From the NCBI RefSeq assembly GCF_000422365.1, contig NZ_AULQ01000001.1:539845-603844 (forward strand): a stretch of 64,000 nt of DNA, given 5' to 3'. This DNA is from Mesoflavibacter zeaxanthinifaciens DSM 18436 (GTDB lineage: Bacteria; Bacteroidota; Bacteroidia; Flavobacteriales; Flavobacteriaceae). Positions 47,069-55,361 of the stretch are shown one piece after another (position 1 is the first letter of the stretch; the number at the start of each line of letters is the position of its first letter). The position numbers were made by a program, and so were the translations under genes. The notes below the pieces were generated by a model that made no database searches, was not told the origin of the DNA, and was given only the letters and a program-made list of their open reading frames with translations.

Positions 47069-48496
47069 TTAATTTTCTTCGAAAAATTCGTCTTTAAAAC
47101 CTATTAAATACAGTTTTTCTTTAGCTCTGGTTACTGCTGTGTATAGCCAACGTAGGTAATCGCGATCAATCCCATTTGGTAGATAAGGTTGTTCTACAAA
47201 AACAGTGTTCCATTGTCCTCCTTGCGATTTATGGCAAGTAATGGCGTAAGAAAACTTAACTTGAAGAGCATTAAAATGTGGGTTATTCTTGATTTTTAGG
47301 AACTTTTTATAGTTACTCGTTTCATCCTCATAATCTTTTTGTACTTCTTCATAAAGTTTATTTGATTCTTCATAAGACAGTGATGGTGATTCGGCAGTTA
47401 TCGTATCTAAAAGTAGAACGGTTTCAAAAGGTTTCATTTTAGGATAATCTACCATTTTTACTTTTACTTCTGCAAATTTAAAACCATATAATTCTTTAAA
47501 ACTGAAGATTTCTAAGACTTCAATAATATCTCCGTTAGCTATAAAACCTGCTTCGGTATTTGGCTTTATCCAAAAATAATTGTTTTTAACTACCATTAGA
47601 TAATCTCCTGCTGCAAGTTCGTTTTCACTAAATAGAATTCGGCTTCTAATTTGTTGATTATATAAATTAGCACGTTTATTACTTCTAACAATTATACTTG
47701 TCTCTTCATATCCTAAAGTGCTATATGCATCATTTATAGCATCCATTATCTCATAACCATCAACTAACCTAACTATATCTTTAAAAGGTTTTAAGTTAAA
47801 TTTAAAGCTTTCAAAAAACTCGTCTGCTAACGCTTCTCTTAATAAAGTTGCATTTTCTAAAATCCCAGAATCTAAACCTTGACGTGTTACTTCATCTAAC
47901 TCCATCTTTGTAACAGATTTGTTGTAGTTTAGATTTAGTGTGTTTTCATTTAAAGCTGGACTTAAATCTAACTTTACTGGAGGCAACTGTGCTGTATCAC
48001 CAATTAAAAGTAACTTACATTTATGTCCTTGGTATACATACTGCATTAAATCGTCTAACAAAGACCCGTTAGCATATAATTTTGAGTCGTTTGGTGTGTC
48101 TGGTATCATAGACGCTTCGTCTACAATAAATATGGTGTTTTTATGTTTGTTTGGTTGTAAAACAAAATTAACGCCACCACCTTTATTTTTTTTAGGAAAA
48201 TATATTTTTTTATGAATTGTAAAGGCTTCTTTTTTTGAGTAATTAGATATTACTTTTGCTGCTCTACCTGTTGGAGCCATTAAGACTGCACTTTTCTTTG
48301 CTTTCCATAAGTTAGTTACAATAGTACCTATAATTGTTGTTTTTCCTGTACCGGCGTAACCTTTTAATAAAAAAAGACTATCTGTAGTATCTTTAAAAAT
48401 AAATTCTGAAAGTTGTAAAAGTAAAATGTCTTGTTTTGCGGTTGGTTTAAATGGAAATTGCTGTTTTATAAGGGAATAAAATTCTGAACTAGTCAT
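47069..48496 (-). CDS. RecD/Dda-like superfamily 1 DNA helicase
   Basis: 475 residues. Walker A is KGYAGTGKTTIIG near 44, motif II is IFIVDEASMIPD near 121, and motif III is LLLIGDTAQLPPV near 158. The C-terminal UvrD_C_2-like part has YAITCHKSQGGQWNTVFVE and LYTAVTRAKEKLYLIG (motifs V and VI). This short RecD2-like form lacks the large N-terminal extension of RecD2. It is probably a 5'-to-3' helicase in replication or repair. It sits alone, 66 bases from the kdsB operon. Confidence 0.9.
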   Translation of the reverse strand: MTSSEFYSLIKQQFPFKPTAKQDILLLQLSEFIFKDTTDSLFLLKGYAGTGKTTIIGTIVTNLWKAKKSAVLMAPTGRAAKVISNYSKKEAFTIHKKIYFPKKNKGGGVNFVLQPNKHKNTIFIVDEASMIPDTPNDSKLYANGSLLDDLMQYVYQGHKCKLLLIGDTAQLPPVKLDLSPALNENTLNLNYNKSVTKMELDEVTRQGLDSGILENATLLREALADEFFESFKFNLKPFKDIVRLVDGYEIMDAINDAYSTLGYEETSIIVRSNKRANLYNQQIRSRILFSENELAAGDYLMVVKNNYFWIKPNTEAGFIANGDIIEVLEIFSFKELYGFKFAEVKVKMVDYPKMKPFETVLLLDTITAESPSLSYEESNKLYEEVQKDYEDETSNYKKFLKIKNNPHFNALQVKFSYAITCHKSQGGQWNTVFVEQPYLPNGIDRDYLRWLYTAVTRAKEKLYLIGFKDEFFEEN

Positions 48497-48556
48497 TAAG
48501 GCACAAGGTTTAAAAACTTTTTCTCAAATATATAAATCATTTTTACCAACAAATGG

Positions 48557-48587
48557 TTTTTACGAATAAAAAAAAATTGTAGATTTG
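48557..48587 (+). promoter_or_regulatory. Candidate promoter of the 48623 operon
   Basis: TAGATTTG (48580-48587) fits the -7 box; TTTT at 48557-48560 with a 19-base spacer is a one-mismatch -33 element. Confidence 0.45.
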
Positions 48588-48622
48588 TCACTGACCTTAA
48601 TTATATTTTAATAAAAAACACT

Positions 48623-49363
48623 ATGCTAAATTTAATATTAATTATTATTGGTGCCATTCTTTTAACCTTTGCAATTGTATGGCTAATTGACAAATATTTA
48701 CCTTCAAAAGTAAAACCTGTAATTGTAATTGCACTTTGGGCTTTAATTATCCTTTTAGGTTATTTAACTTTTGACTCTGTTTATGGAGAAATTAAATTTA
48801 ATCAATTAAAAGTAAAGCGTTACGCTGCTGCAATTGAAAAATTAAAAGACATTAGAGATTCTGAATTAGCATACAGAGAAGTAAACGGAAAGTTTACAAA
48901 AAGCTACGATACTTTAATTAAGTTTATTGAAAATGGTCAATTTACAATTATAGAAAGACGCGACTCTAGTGTTGTTGACGAAGAAAGAACCAAGGCTTAT
49001 GGTGGTGTAGAAATGTTTAAAGATATTGTAATTACAGATACTATTGGATACGTGCCTGTAAAAGATAGTTTGTTTAAAACTTCTACTAGATATAAAACAA
49101 TGATGGATGTACCAAATGCTAAACCTGGTACTAAATTTACTTTAAATGCAGGAGAGCTAACAGATGGAGATAATAAAATACCTGTATTTGAAGCGTTTGT
49201 TAAAAAAGACGATTTATTATTTGACCAACCTAAAGATTTAGTTTCTAAAGAAAAAGAAGTATTATCTGTAGAAGGTGTTAACGGAGATGCTTTACGTGTT
49301 GGATCTATGGACGAAGTTAAAACTGTAGGAAACTGGCCAAAAACTTATGGCAATAACGAATAA
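48623..49363 (+). CDS. Hypothetical membrane protein, 246 residues
   Basis: Two hydrophobic helices at the N-terminus (LILIIIGAILLTFAIVWLI, and VKPVIVIALWALIILLGYL), then a soluble, mainly polar region of about 195 residues beginning with a helix rich in K/R/E (KFNQLKVKRYAAAIEKLKDIRDSELAYREVNGKF). No known domain is recognised, although the helix followed by Y-R-E-x-N-G-K-F resembles the start of pilin-like or minor-pseudopilin proteins. It overlaps the DUF3822 gene by 17 bases, so the two are translated together ahead of rsmD. Confidence 0.72.
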   Translation: MLNLILIIIGAILLTFAIVWLIDKYLPSKVKPVIVIALWALIILLGYLTFDSVYGEIKFNQLKVKRYAAAIEKLKDIRDSELAYREVNGKFTKSYDTLIKFIENGQFTIIERRDSSVVDEERTKAYGGVEMFKDIVITDTIGYVPVKDSLFKTSTRYKTMMDVPNAKPGTKFTLNAGELTDGDNKIPVFEAFVKKDDLLFDQPKDLVSKEKEVLSVEGVNGDALRVGSMDEVKTVGNWPKTYGNNE

Positions 49364-50165
49364 TACACATAATATTTTAACCAACCTAGAACTGTCCATT
49401 CAACTAAGTTTGAGTGGACTTTCTTTTTGTATCCTAAACACAGATACAAATACCATTATAGATTTACAAAATGTAAACTTTACAAAAAAAACACCGTTAG
49501 ATTTATTAGATGCTGTAAAGCATCAGTTTAACTCTAATCCTAAACTAGATCAAGCGTTTAATAAAGTAACTGTTATTCATGAAAACGAATGGTCTACTCT
49601 AGTTCCTAAACCATTATTTGACGAAGAAAATTTAGCAGATTATTTAAAATTTAACACCAAAATTTTAAAAACAGACTTTATTACTTTTGATGATATTAAA
49701 CAAAATGATAGTGTCAATGTTTATGTCCCATTTACAAACATAAACAATTACTTATTTGACAAGTTTGGAAGTTTTACTTACAAACATTTTTCTACAGTAT
49801 TAATTGAGCAATTATTGACTTTAGAAAAAAACAACAACACTTCTAAAGTATACGTTAATGTAAATACAGAAAGCTTTGAAGTAGTAGCATTTAACTCAGG
49901 TAAATTAGCACTTTACAATACGTTTAATTATCAAACTAAAGAAGATTTTATCTATTATTTACTCTTTACTTTAGAGCAATTACAGCTCAATCCAGAAACT
50001 ATCGAGCTTGTCTTTTTAGGAAATTTAGATAAAGAACATCCTATTTATAAAATAGCTTACAAGTATGTAAGACATGTTAGTTTTGGTAATAGATTTGACA
50101 CTTTCGCTTTCGCGGAAAAACCAACAAATAACTATTCCAATTTCACTTTATTAAAAAGTCTCTAA
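49347..50165 (+). CDS. DUF3822 family protein
   Basis: 272 residues, cytoplasmic by composition. It has the duplicated actin-like/ribonuclease H-like pattern of DUF3822: LSIQLSLSGLSFCILN near 13 and VYVNVNTESFEVVAFNSGKLALYNTFNYQTKEDFIYYLLFTLEQL near 168. No function is established that I know of. It is placed between a membrane protein (17-base overlap) and rsmD (one-base overlap), a conserved order in Flavobacteriia by recall. Confidence 0.82.
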   Translation: MAITNNTHNILTNLELSIQLSLSGLSFCILNTDTNTIIDLQNVNFTKKTPLDLLDAVKHQFNSNPKLDQAFNKVTVIHENEWSTLVPKPLFDEENLADYLKFNTKILKTDFITFDDIKQNDSVNVYVPFTNINNYLFDKFGSFTYKHFSTVLIEQLLTLEKNNNTSKVYVNVNTESFEVVAFNSGKLALYNTFNYQTKEDFIYYLLFTLEQLQLNPETIELVFLGNLDKEHPIYKIAYKYVRHVSFGNRFDTFAFAEKPTNNYSNFTLLKSL

Positions 50166-50710
50166 TGCGTATTATATCCGGAAAATACAAAGGACGAAAG
50201 TTAGTTGCTCCAAAAAAACTACCCGTTAGACCTACGACAGATATGGCTAAAGAAGCCTTATTTAACATCTTAAATAATCAATATTATTTTGATGAAATTT
50301 CTGTTTTAGATTTATTTGCTGGCACGGGTAATATCAGTTACGAATTTGCATCACGAGGCACCGAAAACATTACCTGCGTTGATCAAAATTATGGATGTAT
50401 AAAATACATTAATGAAACTGCTGAAAGTTTTGAAATGCCTATCAGCACCATTAAAAGTGATGTGTTTAGCTTTTTAGAAAATCATCAACAATCGTACACC
50501 ATTATTTTTGCAGATCCACCATATGAATTTCCTGTGGAAGAATTTGCAAAAATCCCAGAATTAGTCTTTCAAAATAACCTATTAGAAAAAGATGGACTTT
50601 TAATTTTAGAACACTCTAAACATACCGACTTATCAGGTTTATCACAGTATTCTCATTCCAAAAGTTATGGCGGTAATATGTTTAGTTTTTTTGAACTGAC
50701 AGAAGAATAG
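50165..50710 (+). CDS. rsmD: 16S rRNA (guanine966-N2)-methyltransferase RsmD
   Basis: 181 residues, standard length. MRIISGKYKGRKL at the start and RPTTDMAKEALFNIL near 26 are family-specific; LDLFAGTGNISYEFASRG near 59 binds S-adenosylmethionine and IIFADPPYEFP near 116 is the catalytic DPPY motif. It methylates G966 of 16S rRNA. Last gene of a three-gene operon with a one-base overlap to DUF3822. Confidence 0.96.
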   Translation: MRIISGKYKGRKLVAPKKLPVRPTTDMAKEALFNILNNQYYFDEISVLDLFAGTGNISYEFASRGTENITCVDQNYGCIKYINETAESFEMPISTIKSDVFSFLENHQQSYTIIFADPPYEFPVEEFAKIPELVFQNNLLEKDGLLILEHSKHTDLSGLSQYSHSKSYGGNMFSFFELTEE

Positions 50711-50732
50711 TATTCTTAAAACCAATTTATAA

Positions 50733-50795
50733 TTCCGAGTAATCGAGTAATCTCATCCTTATGAGATTTCTCACTTTGTTCGAAATTACAAAAAA
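50733..50795. repeat. Decayed intergenic palindromic element
   Basis: AATCTCAT (50749-50756) and ATGAGATT (50761-50768) form a perfect 8-bp hairpin with loop CCTT, embedded in a stretch that continues TCTCACTTTGTTCGAAATTACA. This closely resembles the GAGATTTCTCACTTCGTTCGAAATGACA type of intergenic repeat seen in many Bacteroidota genomes. Only one copy lies in the window. Confidence 0.5.
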
Positions 50796-50797
50796 TA

Positions 50798-50826
50798 AAA
50801 AACCACCTTAAAAAAGGTGGTTTCTT
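50798..50826 (-). terminator. Terminator of rnpB
   Basis: On the minus strand AAACCACCTT pairs with AAGGTGGTTT and is followed by TTTTATTTTT, directly downstream of RNase P RNA. Confidence 0.88.
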
Positions 50827-50835
50827 TATAAAATA

Positions 50836-51182
50836 GTAAATCTATAAGCCGGATTCTGTACGCAAAAGCGTCCTTATCATTTATCTGAATGTGCTGTTAC
50901 CAACACACTTTAGCTACCTACCCTTTAACATCGCACGTGCAGCGCTCAAACGTTAATATACATGGTATTGCACCTTATAGAGTTTACCTGATTTCACTAC
51001 AGCATGACCTGTACATTCTTTCTGTTGCACTTTTCCTCACCTTTCGGCGGATGGCTGTTAACCACTATAATTGCACTATGGTGTCCGGACTTTCCTCTAA
51101 ATTCTCGCGAATGCGGGAATCTCAAAAAAAGAGAAACTCAATCAAGTTGAGTTTTTAGCGATAAGGCGATTTACTGGTGCTA
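50836..51182 (-). ncRNA. rnpB: RNase P RNA (class A)
   Basis: Read on the minus strand, the sequence has the universally conserved GAGGAAAGTCCGGAC near the 5' end (about 51085-51102), GAAAGGTGAGGAAAAG in the middle, and ends ACAGAATCCGGCTTATAGA near 50836-50855, as in other RNase P RNAs. A local hairpin GAGAAACTCAA..TTGAGTTTTT-type stem lies near the 5' end. It is the catalytic RNA that removes tRNA 5' leaders. The exact ends are approximate; the terminator follows at 50798-50826. Confidence 0.95.
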
Positions 51183-51223
51183 AATTACGATAAACTAATG
51201 TATGTATTTGTATAAAATAATAA

Positions 51224-52894
51224 TTATATTTTTTTAAATAAAACATCTATAATTTTAAGACCAACTATAGAGTTATTGTTATCTCTAAGAAAGGTTATTA
51301 GGTCAGAAGAGTAATCAAAAGCATCTTTTTCAAGAGGTATAATCTCATTTTTCCAAGCACCATTTCTGCTAAAAACAAAAAGTTTACCGTCTATTAGTTT
51401 GATTTTTTTACTGATTTGAAAATCTGCATTAAAATATTGTCCTTCAAATTCTTTTAATTGCTTTTCGTTGTAAGTAGTAGGACTGTATTCTCTAAATAGC
51501 CAAGGTAATTCGTTTTCAGAATCATAATATTTATAACTCTTGCTATCCAATTTTAAGTCAAATACAACTAGCTTATCATTAAACATAAATTGATGATTTC
51601 CAATAGGTTTTAATCTTGTTATTTCATCTCCATAAGTCGTAAGTACAGCAAGTTCATCATTTTTAAGTTGAATTGTGTTTGTTTTAATTGTCTCTACATC
51701 GCTTCCGGCAAAGAGATAACTTCCTTCATATAATTTTAGCTCTTTTTTTGAAAGCTTTACTTTATTCACCTTTTCGCTATTTTTTGTTTCGTTATTGAAA
51801 TTATTTTTAGGAATGTATAAGTCAACTAACTTAAAAAACTGTTCCTCAAAATCTGAATCAAAGGTATTTTGAGTAGTGAAAAACATCATATCTAATTCAG
51901 GAAAATAAAGATATTTAGAAACAAAGCCGCCTAATATCATTCCGTCAAAACCAAATGCTTGATAGTTATTATAAGTTTCAAACTCTACTCCTAAACCATA
52001 ATCGATAGTATTACCATTATTTAACTTGGCTTTGGTATGCATTTTTTTATATAATTCAGAATGTTGATTTTTAATTTTCTGTAAACCTATATGCCACTTA
52101 AACATATCTTTTGGAGTGGTAAGTACTTGTCCGTCGCCATCGTAAACAAAAGCGTGTAAATGTGATTTATAGAAATTGTCTTCATCTTCTATATATCCAA
52201 TTGCTCTGTTTTTAATAATAGTGTAAGTGCTTGATTTTTTAATTGTATTTTCCATTCCGAATGGTTCAAAAACATTTTCGTGCATAAATTTCGTAAACGG
52301 TTTACCTGAAACTTTGGTTACAATATCTGCCAGTAAGATATAGTTTGAATTTGTGTATTGAAAGTACTCGCTTGGTTTGAAGTTTAATGATGTCATTTTT
52401 GTAATAAAATTCATCATTTGAGATTGAGTGAGTAAATCATTCTTAGTTAAATCTGCAATTCCCGCAATGCCATCTACTTCTTTGATGCCACTTGTTTGAT
52501 TTAATAATTGTTCAATGGTTGGATTTCCTTTTTGATATTGAGGTAGATTATTTATGTATTTATAAGCAGGCTCTTTAATAGATAATTTACCTTGTTCTTC
52601 TAGCAAAAGTATAGCGTATGCTGTAAATTGTTTAGCAATTGAACCGATGTCAAAAACTGTTTTGTTTGTAATTGGTATGTCATAATCTAAATTAGATATT
52701 CCATATTGTTTTTCTACTAAGATTTCTTCGCCTTTAGAAACTATAATTGAAAAACCAGGTGTGTTATCTTCTACTTGATAAATTTTATCAACTTCAGCAT
52801 CTAAATTTTGGCAAAATCCAAATGTTGATAAAAGTGTAAGAAAAGTAAAAGCAGTCAGTTTTTTTATCATTTTAATTCTTTTATATAAGGACAA
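51224..52894 (-). CDS. Secreted serine hydrolase (beta-lactamase class C-like)
   Basis: 556 residues. A signal peptide (after MSLYKRIKM, hydrophobic LTAFTFLTLLSTFGFCQ) is followed by a penicillin-binding-like domain (about 35-365) with SxxK as DIGSIAKQFTAYA near residue 86, and YTNSNYIL near 181 in place of YxN. A C-terminal region of about 180 residues carries two beta-rich DUF3471-like segments (LYEGSYLF and EFEGQYFN). No substrate is assigned. The upstream MSLYKRIKM may be an over-long start; MIKKLTAF at 52870 gives a cleaner signal peptide. Confidence 0.85.
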   Translation of the reverse strand: MSLYKRIKMIKKLTAFTFLTLLSTFGFCQNLDAEVDKIYQVEDNTPGFSIIVSKGEEILVEKQYGISNLDYDIPITNKTVFDIGSIAKQFTAYAILLLEEQGKLSIKEPAYKYINNLPQYQKGNPTIEQLLNQTSGIKEVDGIAGIADLTKNDLLTQSQMMNFITKMTSLNFKPSEYFQYTNSNYILLADIVTKVSGKPFTKFMHENVFEPFGMENTIKKSSTYTIIKNRAIGYIEDEDNFYKSHLHAFVYDGDGQVLTTPKDMFKWHIGLQKIKNQHSELYKKMHTKAKLNNGNTIDYGLGVEFETYNNYQAFGFDGMILGGFVSKYLYFPELDMMFFTTQNTFDSDFEEQFFKLVDLYIPKNNFNNETKNSEKVNKVKLSKKELKLYEGSYLFAGSDVETIKTNTIQLKNDELAVLTTYGDEITRLKPIGNHQFMFNDKLVVFDLKLDSKSYKYYDSENELPWLFREYSPTTYNEKQLKEFEGQYFNADFQISKKIKLIDGKLFVFSRNGAWKNEIIPLEKDAFDYSSDLITFLRDNNNSIVGLKIIDVLFKKI

Positions 52895-53012
52895 GAATAA
52901 TTATCTTTTGTTACAGTCAATATAATAATTAAAAAAACTATTACTCTTCAATTTTTGTTAATAACTCAAAATAAATTGAAGCATCAAACTTCCTTTTTAT
53001 TAAGCTATTTTT

Positions 53013-53020
53013 TAAATTTG
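53013..53020 (+). promoter_or_regulatory. Candidate -7 box of dnaX
   Basis: TAAATTTG fits TAnnTTTG and lies 12 bases before the first ATG of dnaX. If used, the transcript would be almost leaderless. No clear -33 TTTG element was seen. Confidence 0.4.
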
Positions 53021-53031
53021 TATTCAATCTA

Positions 53032-54756
53032 ATGTCTATGGAACATTTTGTAGTATCAGCCAGAAAATACAGACCACAAACCTTTAAGGATGTTGTTGGT
53101 CAATCTGCTATTACAAACACTTTACTTAATGCCATAGAAAACAATCATCTAGCACAAGCACTGTTATTTACTGGTCCACGTGGAGTTGGTAAAACGACTT
53201 GCGCACGTATTTTGGCAAAGATGATTAACAGTGAAGGCAATGAAAACTCTGAAGAAGATTACGCCTTTAATATTTTTGAGTTAGATGCAGCTTCCAACAA
53301 CTCTGTAGACGATATTAGAAACTTAACCGATCAAGTTCGTATTCCGCCACAAGTTGGTAAGTACAAAGTTTATATTATTGATGAGGTACATATGTTATCT
53401 CAAGCCGCTTTTAACGCTTTTTTAAAGACTTTAGAAGAGCCACCAAAACATTGTATTTTTATTTTAGCAACTACTGAAAAACATAAAATAATCCCAACTA
53501 TTTTATCACGTTGTCAAATTTTTGATTTTAAACGTATTACAGTTAAAGACGCTAAAGAGTATTTAAAATACATTGCAGAAGAGCAAGGTGTAAATGCAGA
53601 AGATGATGCGCTACATATCATCGCTCAAAAGGCAGATGGTGCTATGCGTGATGCACTTTCAATCTTTGATCGTGTAGTTAGTTTTTCTGGTAAAGATTTA
53701 ACAAGACAAGCAGTTACAGAAAATTTAAACGTATTAGATTACGAAACTTACTTTGAAAGTACAGATCTTATTCTAGACAATAAAATCCCTGAGTTATTAC
53801 TTCAATTTAATAAGACATTAGCAAAAGGTTTTGATGGTCATCATTACATTGCTGGACTTGCATCACATTTTAGAGATTTATTAGTTTGTAAAAACCCTGC
53901 TACGATAGAACTTTTAGAAGTTGGAGAAGACACTAAAAAGAAGTACGAAAATCAAGCTACAAAATCAAGTCAGCAGTTTTTAATACAAGCTATAAATCTG
54001 GCTAACGACTGTGATTTGAAATATAAAAGCAGTAAAAACCAACGACTTCTGGTCGAACTTACTTTAATGCAACTTGCCTCTATCACTTTTGATGGAGAAA
54101 AAAAAAATAGCAGACGTTACATAATTCCGCCTAGTTATTTCAGAAAAAAAGGTATTACACCTATTCCTGTTAAAAAACCAGTAGAAGCTTCTTCTAAAAA
54201 CGAAACACAAAAAGTAAATCCAGAACTTAAACAATTTGTAGAACCACCAAAACCTAAAATTGTATTAGAAAAAGGTATAGCATCTGCAAAAAAACGAACA
54301 TCTGGATTATCTTTAAAAAGTATAAGAGCAAAAAAAGAACATGAAATAAAACAACTAGATGTTGTTGTTGATGAAGAAAACCTACCAAAAGAACCTTTTA
54401 CTCAAGAAGAACTAACCAATCATTGGAATTTATTTGTTAACGAAATTGAAGCCAAGGGACAATTTAACCTTGCTTCTATCCTATCTATAGATAAGCCTAA
54501 ATTAGCCGAAGATGGTGTAACCGTAAAATTAACTTTTCCTAACGCTACAAATAAAGTTGAAGTAGAACGTCAATCGTATGATTTGATGTCTTATTTACGT
54601 AAAAGTCTAAACAATTATGATATTAATTTAGACATTACTGTAGATGAAGTGATGGAAAAAAAATACGCCTATACACCAATTGAAAAATATGAAAAACTAA
54701 AAGAAAAAAATCCTAACATCGAATTACTAAGAAAGGCTTTTGATTTAGATGTTTAA
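53032..54756 (+). CDS. dnaX: DNA polymerase III subunit gamma/tau
   Basis: 574 residues. RKYRPQTFKDVVGQ at about 11-24 opens the AAA+ clamp-loader ATPase; Walker A is GPRGVGKTTCAR near 44, the DExx motif is VYIIDEVHMLS near 113, and the SRC arginine-finger motif is in ILSRCQIFDF near 161. The four zinc-ligand cysteines usually found between Walker A and DAAS are missing. Domain III ends near residue 355; after that come a basic linker and the tau-specific C-terminal domain. An A10 tract at codons 356-359 may permit a shortened gamma-like product. ATG at 53038 is an alternative start. Confidence 0.96.
   Translation: MSMEHFVVSARKYRPQTFKDVVGQSAITNTLLNAIENNHLAQALLFTGPRGVGKTTCARILAKMINSEGNENSEEDYAFNIFELDAASNNSVDDIRNLTDQVRIPPQVGKYKVYIIDEVHMLSQAAFNAFLKTLEEPPKHCIFILATTEKHKIIPTILSRCQIFDFKRITVKDAKEYLKYIAEEQGVNAEDDALHIIAQKADGAMRDALSIFDRVVSFSGKDLTRQAVTENLNVLDYETYFESTDLILDNKIPELLLQFNKTLAKGFDGHHYIAGLASHFRDLLVCKNPATIELLEVGEDTKKKYENQATKSSQQFLIQAINLANDCDLKYKSSKNQRLLVELTLMQLASITFDGEKKNSRRYIIPPSYFRKKGITPIPVKKPVEASSKNETQKVNPELKQFVEPPKPKIVLEKGIASAKKRTSGLSLKSIRAKKEHEIKQLDVVVDEENLPKEPFTQEELTNHWNLFVNEIEAKGQFNLASILSIDKPKLAEDGVTVKLTFPNATNKVEVERQSYDLMSYLRKSLNNYDINLDITVDEVMEKKYAYTPIEKYEKLKEKNPNIELLRKAFDLDV
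54098..54110 (+). promoter_or_regulatory. Candidate slippage/frameshift site in dnaX
   Basis: Ten consecutive A (54098-54107) are followed directly by TAG (54108-54110). In frame 0 the codons read GAA AAA AAA AAT AGC. One extra A, or a -1 shift, gives AAA then TAG, ending the protein at residue 359, the end of the clamp-loader core. A lost A or +1 shift reaches TAA after five more codons. This resembles the A-tract slippage site of Thermus dnaX and the frameshift site of E. coli dnaX. Confidence 0.55.
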
Positions 54757-54773
54757 ATTGTAACTTTATAATT

Positions 54774-55355
54774 ATGAACAAGTTTACAGTACTACTTTTA
54801 GGAATAATAATTACGCTTATTAGTTGTGATGCTAGAGATAAAACTAATAGATCACCTAAAGATATCTTAAAGGACAAAAACTTATTAGAATCTTTTTCAG
54901 AACGTGTTTCTTACTTTCCTAAAGAATATGCTGAAGTTAAAACAGATACTATTTTAAGTAATGGCTATCATGTAAATGTAAAAACTTTTACAGATATGAA
55001 ATCTTCATACTTAAGACAATTTAAACACGACTCTATAAACTATAAATATCATTACAGAGATTATAAAGCCCAAGTTGTAGCACGTCAAAACAAAATTATT
55101 TTTAATGATGTTATTGATAAACAATATATTTTAAAACATGATAAAACGGTTTCTTACTATATGGAAACTTCAATTTTAAAAAGTGTTTGGGTAAATCAAG
55201 AAGAAAGTTTAAACCAAAATAAGTTGGTTTTAAACATTCTTTTTACACAACCAAAATCTAATACAGAAAAACTTTTTGAATTAGTAATAGATAATAAAGG
55301 TGATAAAAAACTAATCAACCTTACAGATTTAGATCATAACTACTTAACTGCTTAA
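54774..55355 (+). CDS. Hypothetical lipoprotein, 193 residues
   Basis: A lipoprotein signal (MNKFTVLLLGIIITLISC, lipidated cysteine at residue 18) is followed by a polar domain of about 175 residues with alternating strands such as YHVNVKTFTDMKSSYL, YKAQVVARQNKIIFNDVID and KLVLNILFTQPKSNTEKLFELVID. No family is recognised. It begins 17 bases after dnaX and six bases before miaE, so it shares their transcript, but nothing ties its function to either. Confidence 0.75.
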   Translation: MNKFTVLLLGIIITLISCDARDKTNRSPKDILKDKNLLESFSERVSYFPKEYAEVKTDTILSNGYHVNVKTFTDMKSSYLRQFKHDSINYKYHYRDYKAQVVARQNKIIFNDVIDKQYILKHDKTVSYYMETSILKSVWVNQEESLNQNKLVLNILFTQPKSNTEKLFELVIDNKGDKKLINLTDLDHNYLTA

Positions 55356-55361
55356 AAAAAT

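Noticed and set aside
50889..51158. 89-residue open frame on the plus strand
   Set aside because: It lies wholly within the RNase P RNA gene on the other strand; the structured RNA explains the sequence.
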